A stretch of DNA of 64,000 bases from Tipula vernalis (GCA_958295665.1 OY282560.1:85846311-85910310); one strand, 5' to 3'. Counted from the first letter of the stretch, positions 20,886-33,474 are shown. The notes: generated by a model not told the origin, from the letters alone. A program made the numbers and translations.

Positions 20886-21440
20886 TCCTGGCATAATTGC
20901 TCCTCTATTCCACCAATATGCCTTATTATCTCGTCCTTTAGCTCTTGAATTGTTCCTGTCTTATTGGCATAGACCTTACTTTTGACTTCGGTGGCCAATT
21001 AACCTCGCTGTTTCGCGAGTTAATTCGTCCCGAGAACTTCTCGTGCAATAAAGCCACTGTTGCATTGGCTGTGTAACAGTTGGACATGTGGCACCATCTT
21101 GTTGAAACCGCATATCGCCCACATCCATATCATCCAATTTGGGCCATAAAAAGTTAGCTATCATGGTACGATTGTGTTCACCACTCACCAGTTTCTTGGA
21201 ATTTGTGCATGATACTCAAAATTGTACGCTCTTAGTAGGCCGGTTATTAACACCAAAAAAATCATGTACGATTAAAACTGTTAATGACCGTAGATGACAG
21301 ATTTCAATGTGGAACCTCTTTTTTCACATTAAGATTTTGTTCACCTCAGTTACGATGAAATACCCATTGGCCACCCTTTAGTTAATTTCACTATGATCCA
21401 ACCCACGTTCAAGTTCACGAGATGTGTAAACTGGGCACTA
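20880..21440 (-). pseudogene. Mariner-superfamily transposase relic, internally deleted
   Basis: On the minus strand there is an HTH remnant near 21190-21250 (KFQETGE). Then 20976-21188 encodes MIANFLWPKLDDMD..DMRFQQDGAT, with the second catalytic Asp in FQQDGAT. After a frameshift KSKVYANKTGTIQELKDEIIRHI follows at about 20890-20975. This is a common insect branch of the IS630-Tc1-mariner superfamily. The region between HTH and FLWPKL is missing. Its boundary with the BEL relic near 20880 is uncertain. Confidence 0.6.
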
Positions 21441-21995
21441 ATCGTCCTGCAATTTTTAAAATTAAAATACAGAGAAAAAGTTTTCTTTTCGTACTTTTAC
21501 AGTTTCGTACTTTTATATTTTTAAATTTTTTGTGCATCTAGTGCCATCTACATGTGAACACATTGTAGATAATTTAACTTCCAATAAGAATTCCATTGAT
21601 TTTATTAACAGTGTAGCCGTCAAATTTGTATTATCAACAAACTTCAGGTCGTCATCTGGTTTTGACATTTAGTAGAAAAATAAAAAATTCCTGTTTTTTA
21701 TTTTTTATTTATTTATCAAACATACAAAATTTTATTAGTTATAATAAAACAAAATAAAATCCTAAATTTAAAAATGTTTTATACAATAAATGTGGCATAA
21801 AATTAAACAGAAAAATTGTTAATATTATTTTCAATGTTTTTGTGTTAAAAAATAAAAACAAAAAATTTTTGTATGTGACATTTTGGATTTTTCTTTTGAA
21901 TTTTTCTTTTTTTTTTTTTTTTTGTGAAAATAATGCTCAATAGAACTATTATGCTTTACATTTTAGAATAGATTTTAGTGTGTTTCGCAACGAAA
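21441..21995. other. Upstream region of the UBE3B gene
   Basis: AT-rich, without repeats or ORFs I can name. It should contain the promoter and 5' UTR. A poly-T tract at about 21907-21923 precedes the start codon. Confidence 0.4.
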
Positions 21996-24900
21996 ATGTT
22001 TGGAAAAGCGGAGTTTCATAAAGATTCTTTTCTGGAACAGACAAAGGCGGCTCGAGAAGAAAGGGCACTTGAGAAAAAACGGGAGAATGCAGCGATCCAA
22101 ATTCAAAGCCGAATTAGGGGTTGGCAAGCGCGAAGACGCTATATGAGACGTATTATGTATATTGGATCAAATTATCTTGTTATAAAGAAAACTACAGATG
22201 TATTTTTTTTTTTTTTTTAACTAAATTTCAGTGCCGATTTCGACGGGATGATCATCCAGGATGCTAAGAATATTGAATTAAAACCGTGCTTACAAATATA
22301 TCACGTAACAAATCGTTTTCTTATCCATTTCAATGAAACAAATTCTGGCGACTGTGAACGTTTAGAAAGATTATGCCGATATTTAATAGCATCACTAGAA
22401 TCTGATTCGCCAAAATTAAGCTATGTTGGGGTAGCGCTTAACAAAGAATACAGTCTGCCCTGGATTCGGCACATAAAGTTACTGTTGTACAAATGCTGTC
22501 TTACTATAGAGACATTAAAACCTGAGAATCACCAAGATAGCATATCACTAGCACTTTATTTGCATACACTAATCACGTTTACTTCGTCCACTACATGGGT
22601 GGTTCTGAAAAATAAGAACTTATCCGGTTTAAAACAAGGAATGCAACAACTGTGCTACAATATAATTGGCGGCTTGGTGCAAAAAGGATTTTATATAACA
22701 CTCAGAGTAATACTTCTGAAAGGCCTGTGTCGAAGCAATGTTATTCTAAAACCCATTTCACTAACGGCAATCTTAAATTTAGCCATTCGTCCTTTGGTTT
22801 ACGGTAATTTTTCCGAAAATCTCATGTCAATGTTTGCTACACAAGTTTTAGCCGTATCAGCGTTAGTCTATCAAATAGATCAGAAAATTCCCGAATGCTT
22901 AGCAATATTTCAAACTAATAAAATTCTACATAAATCACTGGATTTGCTAGGATGCGAACAATCTATGAGAATCGTGACGAATAGTCTACAAGGAACACAA
23001 TCATTAGCTCTATTAGCAAATCTGATTCATCTGTTTAATTTGGAGTCACTCGAAACGGCCATCGTAATGGGATTTCCTAATTTTACGGTTTGTTATATTT
23101 TTTAAATATCGATATAAATCGTTACTAATAATTATTATTTTACACCTAGTTTGTGGTAACACGATTACTTCAAAGTATTCCCCTAACGGTAGGCCCACGT
23201 GGCGGAACACTTCAACAATGGCATGAACTACTTGGATGGTTTTGTCCGGGGCCAGATGCGCCACAAAATGAAAATTTATCACTAATTAAGAAACAAGTGC
23301 ATCATTTATGGTCACACAGATCTGTAAAAATACTTTTAGGCGATAACCTTAAAGAGCTCATTGTAGATTATGATAAAGTAGAATTTCATGGACCGTCTAT
23401 TACGTCAACTAATCTATTAAAACGTGCTCTAGAAAAATCATCGCTAAAATCAACGCCAAATAATAAAAACGGAAAACCATGGCGAAAGATTGGTTCGGGA
23501 GAAGTATCTCGAATTGCATTGGTCTGTTCAATGTACAATGCTGCATTGACAACTCTAAATCAATTGCGATTAGATATTTTAAGTGGATTATGCTACAGTG
23601 ATTCGGTGATACATGATTTGTGGTTACTAATTGCATCACTCGGTCCGAATTGTGGTATGAAAAATATGCTTGAATTACTACAGGTTGGACCAAATTCATA
23701 TGCACCACCTCTACTAATGTTGATGTTATTTTGTGATTGTATGACCCACTATGTAACGTAAGTTGTCGTATTTTATTTAAATAGACCCCCGCGGTAATGT
23801 AATCAAATTAATTTTTTAGTATTTTGGACGATATCGAAATGTATGAACAACAGAATCCATTCTCGTTGACCGATTTTGTGGTGTTGTCATATTTTTTAAA
23901 TAATTTTTTATTCAAAGCTATACAAGATAATATATTTGGTAAGTTGTGATGTGTCTCTGGTTGAGACACGTTTAACCGTTTATTATGACTTATAAACTTT
24001 TTCAGACTTAAAAACAATAAATTCGGCTTCACTTTTTGTATCCATGCATACCCTACTATTATGTTTATATCGCCGTGATTGTCGGCGCCAGTTTGCACCA
24101 CAAAATCATTGGCTAATTCATGAAATTCGTCCATCACATTTTTTAACCGACATTGAAAAAGGCAAAAAACACACCCAGGTATTATTACAGAAGATGCCCC
24201 ATATAATTCCGCATGACGATCGTGTGAAATTATTTCGAAAATATGTACAAAACGAGAAGGCTGTGCTAGGCTTGACCGAATCAGCTTGTGCATCTCCTAG
24301 TTCTGCATTAATAACTATTCATCGAGATCGTATTGTTGAGGATGGTTATCGACAATTGGCTGCGTTACCGCCCCATTCACTTAAAGGTGTAATACGTGTT
24401 CGGTTTATAAATCAGCAGGGTTTAGATGAGGCTGGAATCGATCAGGATGGTGTATTTAAGGAATTTCTAGAGGAAACTATTAAACGTGTGTTTGATCCAT
24501 CGCTGAATTTATTTAAAACAACTACTGACCAACGATTATATCCGTCGCCTACATCTCATATGCAGGAAAATCATTTGCAACTATTTGAATTTGTTGGGCG
24601 CATGCTGGGAAAAGCTGTGTACGAAGGAATTGTTGTGGATGTACCATTTGCCTCGTTTTTCCTCTCACAACTTTTGGGCCAAACTCAACAGGCGCTATAC
24701 AGTTGTATGGATGAATTACCATCGCTAGACAAGGAGCTCTATCGTAGTTTAACATTTATTAAACATTATCAAAGCGATGTAAGTGAATTAGATTTAACAT
24801 TTTCGGTCGATGAAGATGTTATGGGGAAAATAGTGACCCACGAATTATTACCAGGCGGACGAGCTAGACCAGTAACAAACGATAATCGTATAAATTATAT

Positions 24901-25544
24901 ACATTTGATGGCCTATTTTCGGATGCATACACAAATTAAAGAACAAACTGCAGCTTTTATACGAGGCTTTCGAAGTATCGTCAATCCAGATTGGTTATCA
25001 TTATTTTCAACACCAGAGGTAAGATATTTAATGATTTTAAATGTATGATTAATTCCCCAAATACAGAAATACTAAAGCATCTTACTAATTTCAGCTTCAG
25101 AGATTAATATCGGGTGATACGGCGCCACTAGACCTAAAAGACTTAAGAAAACATACTCAATACTATGGTGGTTTCCATGATTCGCATCGTGTCGTTGGAT
25201 GGCTATGGGATATTTTGCAGCGTGACTTTACCGAAGAGGAGCGAAAATTGTTTCTTAAATTTGTAACATCTTGCTCTAAACCCCCACTATTAGGGTTCGC
25301 TCACCTCGAACCACCATTTTCAATTCGGTGTGTTGAGGTTGGCGATGATGAAGACACCGGCGATACAATAGGCAGTGTAATTCGTGGTTTTTTTACGATA
25401 CGTAAAAAAGATCCATTGAATCGTTTGCCAACATCGTCAACATGTTTTAATTTGTTAAAATTACCGAATTATCAAAAGAAATCGACTCTTCGTGATAAAT
25501 TAAGGTATGCAGTGTCAAGTAATACTGGATTTGAATTATCATAA
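21996..25544 (+). CDS. UBE3B: UBE3B-type HECT E3 ubiquitin-protein ligase, complete
   Basis: Six exons by GT/AG sites and frame: 21996-22156, 22232-23087, 23150-23757, 23820-23938, 24006-25018 and 25095-25544, with introns of 61-76 bp. They total 3207 nt, or 1068 residues plus stop, the length of human UBE3B. The protein starts MFGKAEF; upstream GTG is ignored. A basic N-terminus with an IQ motif ([16 protein letters not shown], about residues 30-50) is known to bind calmodulin in UBE3B. A helical middle region leads to the HECT domain (about 700-1068), which takes ubiquitin from an E2 onto Cys1036 in [13 protein letters not shown] before passing it to a substrate. This matches the catalytic Cys1036 of human UBE3B. 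The end is ..GFELS. No transposon lies inside it. The fly orthologue is CG5087. Confidence 0.95.
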
Positions 25545-25617
25545 TCGATTGTTGTCTCATTGTTTGTATATTATTATATTAATAATTAATTTTTAATTTG
25601 TTTCTTAATGCTTATTA

Positions 25618-25623
25618 AATAAA
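25618..25623 (+). promoter_or_regulatory. Likely polyadenylation signal of UBE3B
   Basis: AATAAA lies 74 bp after the stop codon in AT-rich DNA. It is the first clear match downstream of the gene. Confidence 0.5.
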
Positions 25624-26985
25624 TATATATACAAAACAGTTTGCACTATAATTTATAATAATAAATAACAATAATATATTAGAATTTGTATGACAAAAAC
25701 TTAGAACCACATAATATTTAAAACATATTTTTGTAACCTCTCCTTTATTACGTGATGTGAACAAAAATGAAAAATATTTTTTTATGCACGGAAACAAAAC
25801 TTTTAACTGTAAAAAAAAATAAAATTGTTTATAAATATTTATAAATAATTATTATAATTAATAACTGTGATAGCTAAACAAAACAAAAATCAAGATGAAA
25901 ACGTGAAAAAGAACTTTAAAAATGTTTTATTTTTATTTTTTAATGTGTAATGATGTAAAGTAATTTTGATAATGGCCTATACGTATATAATATATTCACA
26001 TTTCGCGGATCAATCAAAATTATAGATTATATACATACATATATCTACTAATTAATTAATGGTTTTGTTTTACCTACATAATTAATTTAAAACCAAATTT
26101 CCTACCTATTAAAACAGTGTAAATTGCACGAAAGGGTTAAATATGTGTATGCGAGTGAAAACACAAAAACAATTCATCATTTTTGGTGTGTTACATAAAT
26201 TATAATAATAAGATAAAATTATATCTAGAATTATTATTAAATCATAAAAAATAATAATATATGTATATGTAAATCAATGTTCGTATATTAGAAATAAAAT
26301 AAATAAAAACAAAAATCCAAAATGTAAAATATAATATTTTAATCAAATGGTAGCACCGTATCGGCTTTTGACTAGTAGCAACAAAAAAAAAGTTGTTTAA
26401 TCAATCGATAATGACCAGACCGCGCCTACGTATTATACGTGCGATGTACCATATACATTTGATTGGCATACAGATGGCCAAATAAAGGTATGGTCGCGAA
26501 ACGACGAACAGTCTTTAAAAAAATTAAAAACAAAATAAAATTTATAACATTCACAAAAAAATATTTCTCAAAACTATCTGGTTGGAAAAACATACTTAAT
26601 AAATAAAGAGGATAGACATACCTTGGTACCTCAGTGGTTAAGTAGCCAAGCATTGTATGTATGGTTCTGGTTACCGATATACAATTTTTGTTTTATGTCC
26701 ATTCAAAGATGTGACTGCGGTCCGCCAACATTCGTCCAAATTAAAGAGTCAAATAGACGTCAATGCGCTCTTTCGGCTTTTGCCCACTATTAAGTCTGAA
26801 ACCCGTTGACGTCGTTTAACTCTTTAATATGGATCAACTGTCCCAGCTAAATGACCACCGCTACTGATGCACCGCAGTCGCAAGACTTTGTGTGGGAGTC
26901 AATACTCTCACAGAACAGTCAGACTTTTCAGTGTTGGAGCATTCCAACAATGAGTTTCTTTGCGCACAACGGGTGTGAAATATCT
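25624..26985. other. Intergenic, no recognised gene
   Basis: Very AT-rich to about 26600. Near 26620-26680 a short stretch loosely resembles a tRNA-derived SINE head (CCTCAGTGGTTAAG with a weak GGTTC-like box), too weak to call. From about 26700 the base composition rises and grades into the repeat array. Confidence 0.4.
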
Positions 26986-26989
26986 GCTC

Positions 26990-27248
26990 AAGCTCTGCTA
27001 AACCAATTTTTTTCACAATAACTCATGAAAAACTATTCCACTTAAAATATTGAAAATTTTCTCTAAAGTGTCATTAAGAAGATTTCAAATCCTCTGTTTA
27101 GGAAAACTTTTGGATAATGTGCACATGTGTCATACATTAACTTATGCGACCTTTATAGCCGAGCCGAGCCCAAATTTCTTGGAGTACTTGTATTAATGGG
27201 CCTTCAACAGAAAATACTCAATATTTTATGTGGAAAACTGTCATTAAC
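26990..27248 (+). repeat. Degenerate repeat of about 175 bp, copy A and partial copy
   Basis: Copy A, about 27075-27248, contains ATTAACTTATGCGACCTTTATAGCC and ends GAAAATACTCAATATTTTATGTGG...GTCATTAAC. Similar units occur at 31750-31920, 39175-39355 and 39355-39470. The last two are head-to-tail, so this is an old tandem array. A gypsy element cuts it after TTAAC (27244-27248). Confidence 0.7.
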
Positions 27249-27420
27249 TGTAATGTCTGGGTTTAATATGAAACACGATTATAATTGCTTCTTATAATGT
27301 TTATTTCTTAAGATATCCAAAGACCCGCTTGTTCCACATTTGGACGTCAAAACCCAACCTAACTTGATGTATACTATGAAGTTCGTTTACATTCTTACAG
27401 TACGACCTCAATACATAACA
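27249..27420 (-). repeat. 3' LTR of gypsy element
   Basis: 172 bp, TGTAATGTCTGGG to ACATAACA. It differs from the other LTR mainly in a short patch after TTCTTAAGATA and at two single bases. Confidence 0.9.
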
Positions 27421-27800
27421 AACGTCCCCCCAAATGTGTTTACAATACTCAATTACTTAATTTAACGGTTCTATAACCTCACTCCCCTTATCAACTTTAT
27501 AAAATTATTAACTTAAATTAACATTTGTCTAAATCTAAATGGTTTCTTAATTATATTTCTATCCCTCAAATTGAGATGACTCTCCACTCCTGTTTCGTAA
27601 ACAATTCTGTGAAGAATCCCACTGATAACGTCATAAATAAAGTTTTCGTCGTTATCAACCACTTCATTTACTATCGTATATAGTATATCGAAGCCTTCAG
27701 CACTCTCCACATCACATGTATTCTCTCTTATTGTTGTCGCTTCCGGCTCCTTAAAAAAAAACAGTTATCCTTTTCAATCCCATTGGTTCTTTCACGCTGC

Positions 27801-28530
27801 TTAGTCGCTGCTAATTTTCAGATCGGAATAGTTTCTACTACCATATACCTTTACGATAATAGCTTTTTGCCAGCCCGGTTTATTAGCATTACGATAATCC
27901 CTCACCATTACCAAATCGTTCGGTTTGAACTTATTACGTTCTATCGGGTTAACGTATCCATTATTAACTGGTACGACTGTTAGCAAATGATTTTTCGGCT
28001 TCAGTAAATCTAACTGGATTTTTGGCTTGTATCCAAGTAACACTGCTGCTGGTGCTTTACCCGTTGCCGAATGATTCGTGTTTCTGTAGTCTAATAAAAA
28101 TTTATTTACCACCATCTCTACACTGGCATTTGGATTATCAAACAAAGACTTTTTAATGGCGTTTTTAACGGTTCTCACAGCGTTTTCCGCTGCTCCATTT
28201 GTAGCTGGATATCCCGGAGAAGTCAGTCTTTGCGTGATGCCATGTTTCGATAAATAATCTTTGAAATCCTCAGACATAAACTACCGCCCGTTATCTGACA
28301 CTATATCATCTGGATAACCGAAACGCGAAAACACTTCCTGCAATTTCCGTATTGTGAAACTTGTTGTTATATCCTTCGTACCAAACACCTCTATCCACCT
28401 AGTGAGCGCATCAATTATTATTAAGAAATAATATCCTTTGATTGGACCGCCGAAGTCCATATGTATTCTGCCCCAAGCTCTCTATTTCGACTTTTCCCAT
28501 AAGTCAAGCACGCCTCACAGCTTCTCAGCC
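27801..28530 (-). pseudogene. Gypsy integrase core and C-terminal part
   Basis: 27801-28277 encodes the catalytic-core end TSPGYPATNGAAENAVRTVK with the catalytic Glu, followed by a C-terminal region ending near 27801. Just upstream the SDNGR block with the second Asp (about 28290) is followed by TAG where a Gln codon is expected. The 28290-28530 part is frameshifted but on the minus strand contains a WGRIHMDFGGPIKG-type block with the first Asp. Confidence 0.75.
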
Positions 28531-28531
28531 A

Positions 28532-29361
28532 TCATTCGATATCCTTATCCATACCCGGCCACCACACATACGAACGTATTATTGATTTAGTTTTTACCAT
28601 TCCCATGTGCGTCTCATGCACTTGTTTCAAAATTTCATTTCTCAAATCGGTTGGTACAATCATCCTGTATCCCCACATTAAAATATTTTTTTCGACTGCT
28701 AATTGATCTCGTTTTTCAAAGAAACACTGCAGATTCCCTTTTTTAATCTCGTCAAATTTCCCGATCTTAAGACATTCTATTACCTTTGTTAAATCTCTGT
28801 CTTTAGCCGTTTCCTCTACCATCGTCTCAAAATCAATTCTCAAACTACTATTGTTTTGAACGTGACAAAGATATGTTGCCTCTCCTTCTTCGTGCTCATC
28901 GCTGGGATTCTTTCCGATCGGCAAACGCGATAACATATCTGCAGAATTTTTATCAGAACCCACATATTTTATAATGAAATTGAATCCTGATAAATGTAAC
29001 GCCCATCTCTGCATACGGCTTGCTGACATTTGCGATATCCCCTTTTTGTCCCCAAAAATGCCCAACAATGGTTTGTGATCTACTAAAGTAAACGGACGAC
29101 CTATCAAATATTGATAAAACTTGTTGGTTTCTTTTGTAACATTCCGTAATTTCTCTCAGCCTTAGATAAAATCCGCGACGCAAATTCTATTGGCCTCTCC
29201 GTACCATCCGGAAAAACATGTGAAATTAAAGCGCCAATACCTGGAACTGAAGCATCACAAGTCAGCAACAGCGGCAACTTCGCGTCGTATTGCGTCAAAA
29301 CTATATCTGACACAATATCTTTTTTTAATACTTCGAATGCGTCCGGCAATCTTTTGTCCAC
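28532..29361 (-). pseudogene. Gypsy RNase H and integrase zinc finger
   Basis: 29104-29361 encodes the RNase H start LLLTCDASVPGIGALISH. A frame change near 29105 leads to 28532-29107 with VDHKPLLGIFG, the DMLSRLP end of RNase H, and the integrase HHCC start HETHMGMVKTK..YVWWPGMD. Confidence 0.82.
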
Positions 29362-30204
29362 TCAAACTCCACCCCCTTTTTCAAAAGGTTGTAAAGCGGA
29401 GACATCTTCGTTGCTAGATTTGCAATAAACTTCCCGTAATAGTTTACCATTCCACAAAAAGAACGCAACTGCTTGACGTCGATCGGCTGAGGTGCGTCCA
29501 AAATAGCTTCATTATTAGATAGTTTTCTTATACCATCTCCCCACACAATATTCCCCAGAAAACTTAACTGTGGTTTAGCAAACACACACTTATCCTTATT
29601 AAACTTTAAATTAGCTTCTTTAAGCCTCTCGAAAATTTGTCGCAATCGTATATTATGAGTATTTAGGTCTGGTGCCGCGATAATTATATCATCAAGAAAA
29701 TTTATGACCCCCGGAATTCCTCTCAAAACCTTTTCAATCTCCCGTTGAAAAATACCAGTCGCTGCCTTGATGCCAAATGGCAAACGATTCATCATGAAAC
29801 TTCCTACATGCGTACTCCAAGCGATCAATTTTCGGGAATTTTCTTGTTAAAAATATTTTATTTCCTTGAAGCTTAGCGAAGATTTCCGAGATTCGAGGCA
29901 ACGGGTACTTAACATCTGCTAAATGCGGATTTACAGTCGTCTTGTAATCCGCACAGATTCTAATGTTTCCATCGGACTTCAAAATTGGAACTAAAGGTGT
30001 ACCCCATACTGCTGAATCTATACGCGTAATAACCCCCTGTCTCTCCAGATCTCTTATTTGGTGCTCTTCCACATCTCTGAACGCATGCGGTACAGGTCGT
30101 GCATTAAAGAACTTCGGTTGCGCCGTTTCATCCACCTCTAACTTTATTATCACTCCTTTCAACTTCCCAATTTTACCATCAAAGAACTCGTTGTAACCCT
30201 TCAC
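29325..30204 (-). pseudogene. Gypsy reverse transcriptase
   Basis: Two overlapping frames, 29734-30204 and 29325-29828. The first holds ARPVPHAFRD and ICADYKTTVNP. The second holds MNRLPFGIKAATGIFQ and the catalytic FLDDIIIAAP (about 29690), then FLGNIVWGDGI. A frameshift near 29800 separates the two. The frame begins directly after the gag-protease ORF, overlapping its stop. Confidence 0.85.
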
Positions 30205-31472
30205 TATATCTGATCTACTTCTTTAACCTCACCATCAACCACGTTATTAATCGACACGACCTTAATTTTGAATTCTCTAATGAAATCACGTCCAACAATG
30301 GGCATTGACGCATTCTCAATCACTAAAATCCTAAATTTTCTTGTTACCTCATTATACAATATTTTCGGTTCAAATGCCCCCACAACTTTAGGTTCTCCGC
30401 CGCCGTAACTTTTTACCGTAGTAGTATCAGGTAACAATTTCACTGATGTAAATCTTTGAAAAAACATACGCGCTGGAATAGCTGAAACCCCAGCTCCGGA
30501 ATCGATTTGGAAAATTACCATCTCCTTTAGAATCTTAATTCTAATTAAAAACGGATTAAAATTTTCCGTTATACTTGAACTGCACAACCGTTCATTCCCA
30601 CCAATTGACAGAATTTCATGCATTCCGGCTGACTCCGAAGACAAATTGTCCAAATTTCGATCTCCTTTAAACTCACTATTAGGCGCGGAATTACTCACTA
30701 CGTCAATTTTCACCTCTTTACAAATCGCAAGCAGGTGCCCCTTTTTATTACAGCCGTAATATGTTGCATTCTTGAATTTGCATCTAATTGAAGAATGATT
30801 CCCAAATCCGCAATGTTCACATTTCGTAGATGTTTTTACATCTATTGCACCTTTTCGTTCACCGGTTACGTTTTGTTTGCCACCACTGAAATTTCGATTT
30901 GGAAGACCTTCCTTATTATTTACCCAATTCACATCTGCTGATAACTCATCGTTTCTAATCAGCTTAACTTCATATTTCTTCGCCATAGTCACCGCTTCCG
31001 TTAACAACCAATTTTCTTTTTCACTTAATCTGTCAAAAACCTTACCGGTCATACCCGTGACAAATATATCCACTAACAAAGCCTCTAATCGGTCGCCAAA
31101 CGCACATTTTGATGCCATTTTACGAATACGGGCTAAATAATCTTGAATAGATTCATCATCTTCTTTTTGCGCACGGAAAAATGCTCTTCTTTCCACGTAC
31201 ACAATCGTTGTCGTTGAAAAATGCTCATCCATTATTTTGACCAACTGCACATAAATTTTGTCGAACGGAATTACTGGATCGACTATTCCATATAAAACTC
31301 CATACGTTTCTCTGTCCAAACAATCCAGTAGAACCGATTTTTTTTTGTTTTCCACATTGTCATCCGTGTCTTTTATCCCCAATTTATCAAATATCTGCGG
31401 TAATCTCGTTTTATAAATTTTCCAATCCTCTAACGTATGATCGAATTTCGGAACATGAACACGTTCCGCCAT
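30204..31472 (-). CDS. Gypsy gag-protease, open
   Basis: A 422-residue uninterrupted frame starting at the ATG at 31472. The first 190 residues match the gag/capsid of Ty3-type elements (YLARIRKMASKCAFGD). Two Cys-rich knuckles follow: CEHCGFGNHSSIRC, then YYGCNKKGHLLAIC, where the first Cys of CCHC is Tyr-adjacent and altered. The aspartic protease motif FQIDSGAGVSAIP is near residue 325. In the family, gag forms the particle and protease matures it. This is the best preserved part of the element; its pol is broken, so it is unlikely to move on its own. Confidence 0.82.
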   Translation of the reverse strand: MAERVHVPKFDHTLEDWKIYKTRLPQIFDKLGIKDTDDNVENKKKSVLLDCLDRETYGVLYGIVDPVIPFDKIYVQLVKIMDEHFSTTTIVYVERRAFFRAQKEDDESIQDYLARIRKMASKCAFGDRLEALLVDIFVTGMTGKVFDRLSEKENWLLTEAVTMAKKYEVKLIRNDELSADVNWVNNKEGLPNRNFSGGKQNVTGERKGAIDVKTSTKCEHCGFGNHSSIRCKFKNATYYGCNKKGHLLAICKEVKIDVVSNSAPNSEFKGDRNLDNLSSESAGMHEILSIGGNERLCSSSITENFNPFLIRIKILKEMVIFQIDSGAGVSAIPARMFFQRFTSVKLLPDTTTVKSYGGGEPKVVGAFEPKILYNEVTRKFRILVIENASMPIVGRDFIREFKIKVVSINNVVDGEVKEVDQI

Positions 31473-31576
31473 TTTGATATCAATTTGGTTCTTCTTTCAC
31501 CCCCACAAAAAAAAAACAAAAAAAAAAAATTTTATTCTTAATTTTAATCTTTCGATTATAATATCTCGTCGCCAAT

Positions 31577-31749
31577 TGTAATGTCTGGGTTTAATATGAA
31601 ACACGATTATAATTGCTTCTTATAATGTTTATTTCTTAAGATAACACATAGACACGCTTGTTCCACATTTGGACGTCAAAACCCAAACTAACTTGATGTA
31701 TACTATGAAGTTCGTTTACATTCATACAGTACGACCTCAATACATAACA
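31577..31749 (-). repeat. 5' LTR of gypsy element
   Basis: 173-bp partner of 27249-27420, followed by TTAAC. Confidence 0.9.
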
Positions 31750-31920
31750 TTAACAATAACCCAATTCCTCCGTTTGGAGAAAACTCCTTCTTGGTAACGT
31801 GAACCATTGGTTTATTCAAGCTATATAGCCTAACATTGTCCAAATTCTCTGGTTATAGCACCATCAAGAGAAAATACTCAATATTTTAAGTGGAAAACTA
31901 TTGGATGTTCTAATTACTAC
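31750..31920 (+). repeat. Degenerate repeat of about 175 bp, copy B
   Basis: Contains GAGAAAATACTCAATATTTTAAGTGGAAAACTATTGGATG, shortened in place, matching the end of copy A, and CTCCGTTTGGAGAAAACT, matching the start of copies C and D. It lies directly after the gypsy element and before the second BEL/Pao relic. Confidence 0.6.
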
Positions 31921-32859
31921 TTTCCCTGTCACCGAATGTGTTGCGTTACCATAAACAAAAACCAACCTTACCTGTTGCGGCAAACACAAGAAACCAACCA
32001 TAGAATGAACCCATCAAAACGATCATCAAGCCGTAGATAAAAGGGAGACATTTTTTCTTTCTGGTCGTGTCGTCTTGTGCCGGTGCGTCAAGCAATCAAC
32101 GTGTCAGTATAATTGTTAATAATAACAAAACAAAAACGTCAAAACGAATTAAACCCTCGTGTTTTATTGAGGAGTAATAGATTCAAAAGCAACATTTTGT
32201 GGTCCTTCAAGCCGGACCGAGTTAAGTATCGAATTAATAATTTTATCGAGTTTATCGAAGGTTTTGTTTTCGAGAGTGTATCCCAGTTTATTCGAAAATG
32301 TATCCGTTTACGCTGCGGGTACAGAGGTTACGAGTGTAGATCCAGTTTATGCCACTTATCCAGTTTGTCTGTAACAAAAAGCATCACACTTTGCTACACG
32401 CCACAACTAATCCGAATATCTGTGGCATGGGTCTCGACACCATAAATTCCATATTTATTTCGCACATTGTACATTATATTTATAAACAGTTAGAAATGAG
32501 TAAGGCACATTTTTATGGCAACTGAAATATCTCAGTGCGACCAAAAATAAAATGTAGTTCAAAAAAGGTATTTTATGTAGTTCGGATGCATAGAATAAGT
32601 CTGGTTATATCGAATAAAATAATAAAACAAATTAGCTAAGACTAATGATATATTAATGTACCCTCAACAGCATTGTATATTATTGTATAACCAAAAGTCT
32701 CGTATTTTTGTGTATAGCGAACCCGAAATTCGGTTCCCCCAAAACCATATCGCTCACTTGATACATGCCGAAATAAACATGCACCACGTTGCCTCACCAT
32801 TTGCAGACGTGCTACTCTCCCCGATAATCACTATTATTAAACATGATAATCGATAATTT

Positions 32860-33281
32860 TACGTGTAAGTCCTCTTGGATTCAGGCTCACAGATTCACGC
32901 TTCTTCTCGGAAAGTCTCACAAATCGCTTCGGGTTACGATGACTTTCTTTCTATCGTCCAATTCGTACTAAAATCCTGGATCGATCGAACATGGACATCT
33001 AGCTCTCGCCAATCCACAGTACCTATCATCACCCAAATAGGATCGACATTTTGCACGGTGCCGACTTACTTGGCATGCTCGCAAAGAGAAGGGCGCATTG
33101 AAAACTTCAATTATTGTCAAGCTTCATGACAATTATCGAAGATTATACCGCTATAGTAATTACACTCAAATTGTTTTGGAAAATGGAAGATGTTCCTCCA
33201 TCACGAGAAACAACACCGGATGAAATCCAGTGCGAAAGGTATTTCAAATTATTGTACATTCTCACAATGCTGAAGGAAGAT
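32860..33281 (+). pseudogene. BEL/Pao protease and RT N-terminus
   Basis: Encodes LLDSGSQ (protease active site, near 32870). In another frame (33114-33323) follows LKLFWKMEDVPPSRETTPDE with ..CERYF, the BEL/Pao RT N-terminal block. The reading stops at the copia element and resumes at 37639 with YTILLPFKDEALRLGAS, the next conserved RT segment. Confidence 0.72.
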
Positions 33282-33474
33282 TGTTGGGATATAATTAGTT
33301 CGGAGAGAATACAACCAGAATAAAACACGACTGTACACGTTACAAAATCAAAGATTATATATTTAGGTTAAGCACAAACTTCATGACAATAATAAAAGCA
33401 CAGCGCAGATATATATATATACATAACATATCTATCTCTTTTACACGGATATAAAAAATGTTCTCACTCCAATA
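33282..33474 (-). repeat. 3' LTR of copia element
   Basis: 193 bp. Ends AATA where the partner ends AACA, and has a slightly longer TATATA run. Confidence 0.9.

Larger units (their letters stand above)
27249..31749 (-). mobile_element. Ty3/gypsy LTR retrotransposon, degenerate
   Basis: The LTRs at 27249-27420 and 31577-31749 are about 96% alike by eye. The 5-bp duplication TTAAC lies at 27244-27248 and 31750-31754. Coding runs on the minus strand: gag-protease 31472-30204, then RT, RNase H and integrase down to 27801. The pol is broken by several frameshifts and stops. The 4.5-kb length is normal. The stretch after the 5' LTR reads ATTGGCGACGAGATAT on the minus strand, a probable primer site; I cannot name the tRNA. 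Confidence 0.9.

Noticed and set aside
26620..26690. tRNA-like stretch that might head a SINE
   Set aside because: A-box resemblance is partial, the B-box is poor, and no tail or duplication is seen.
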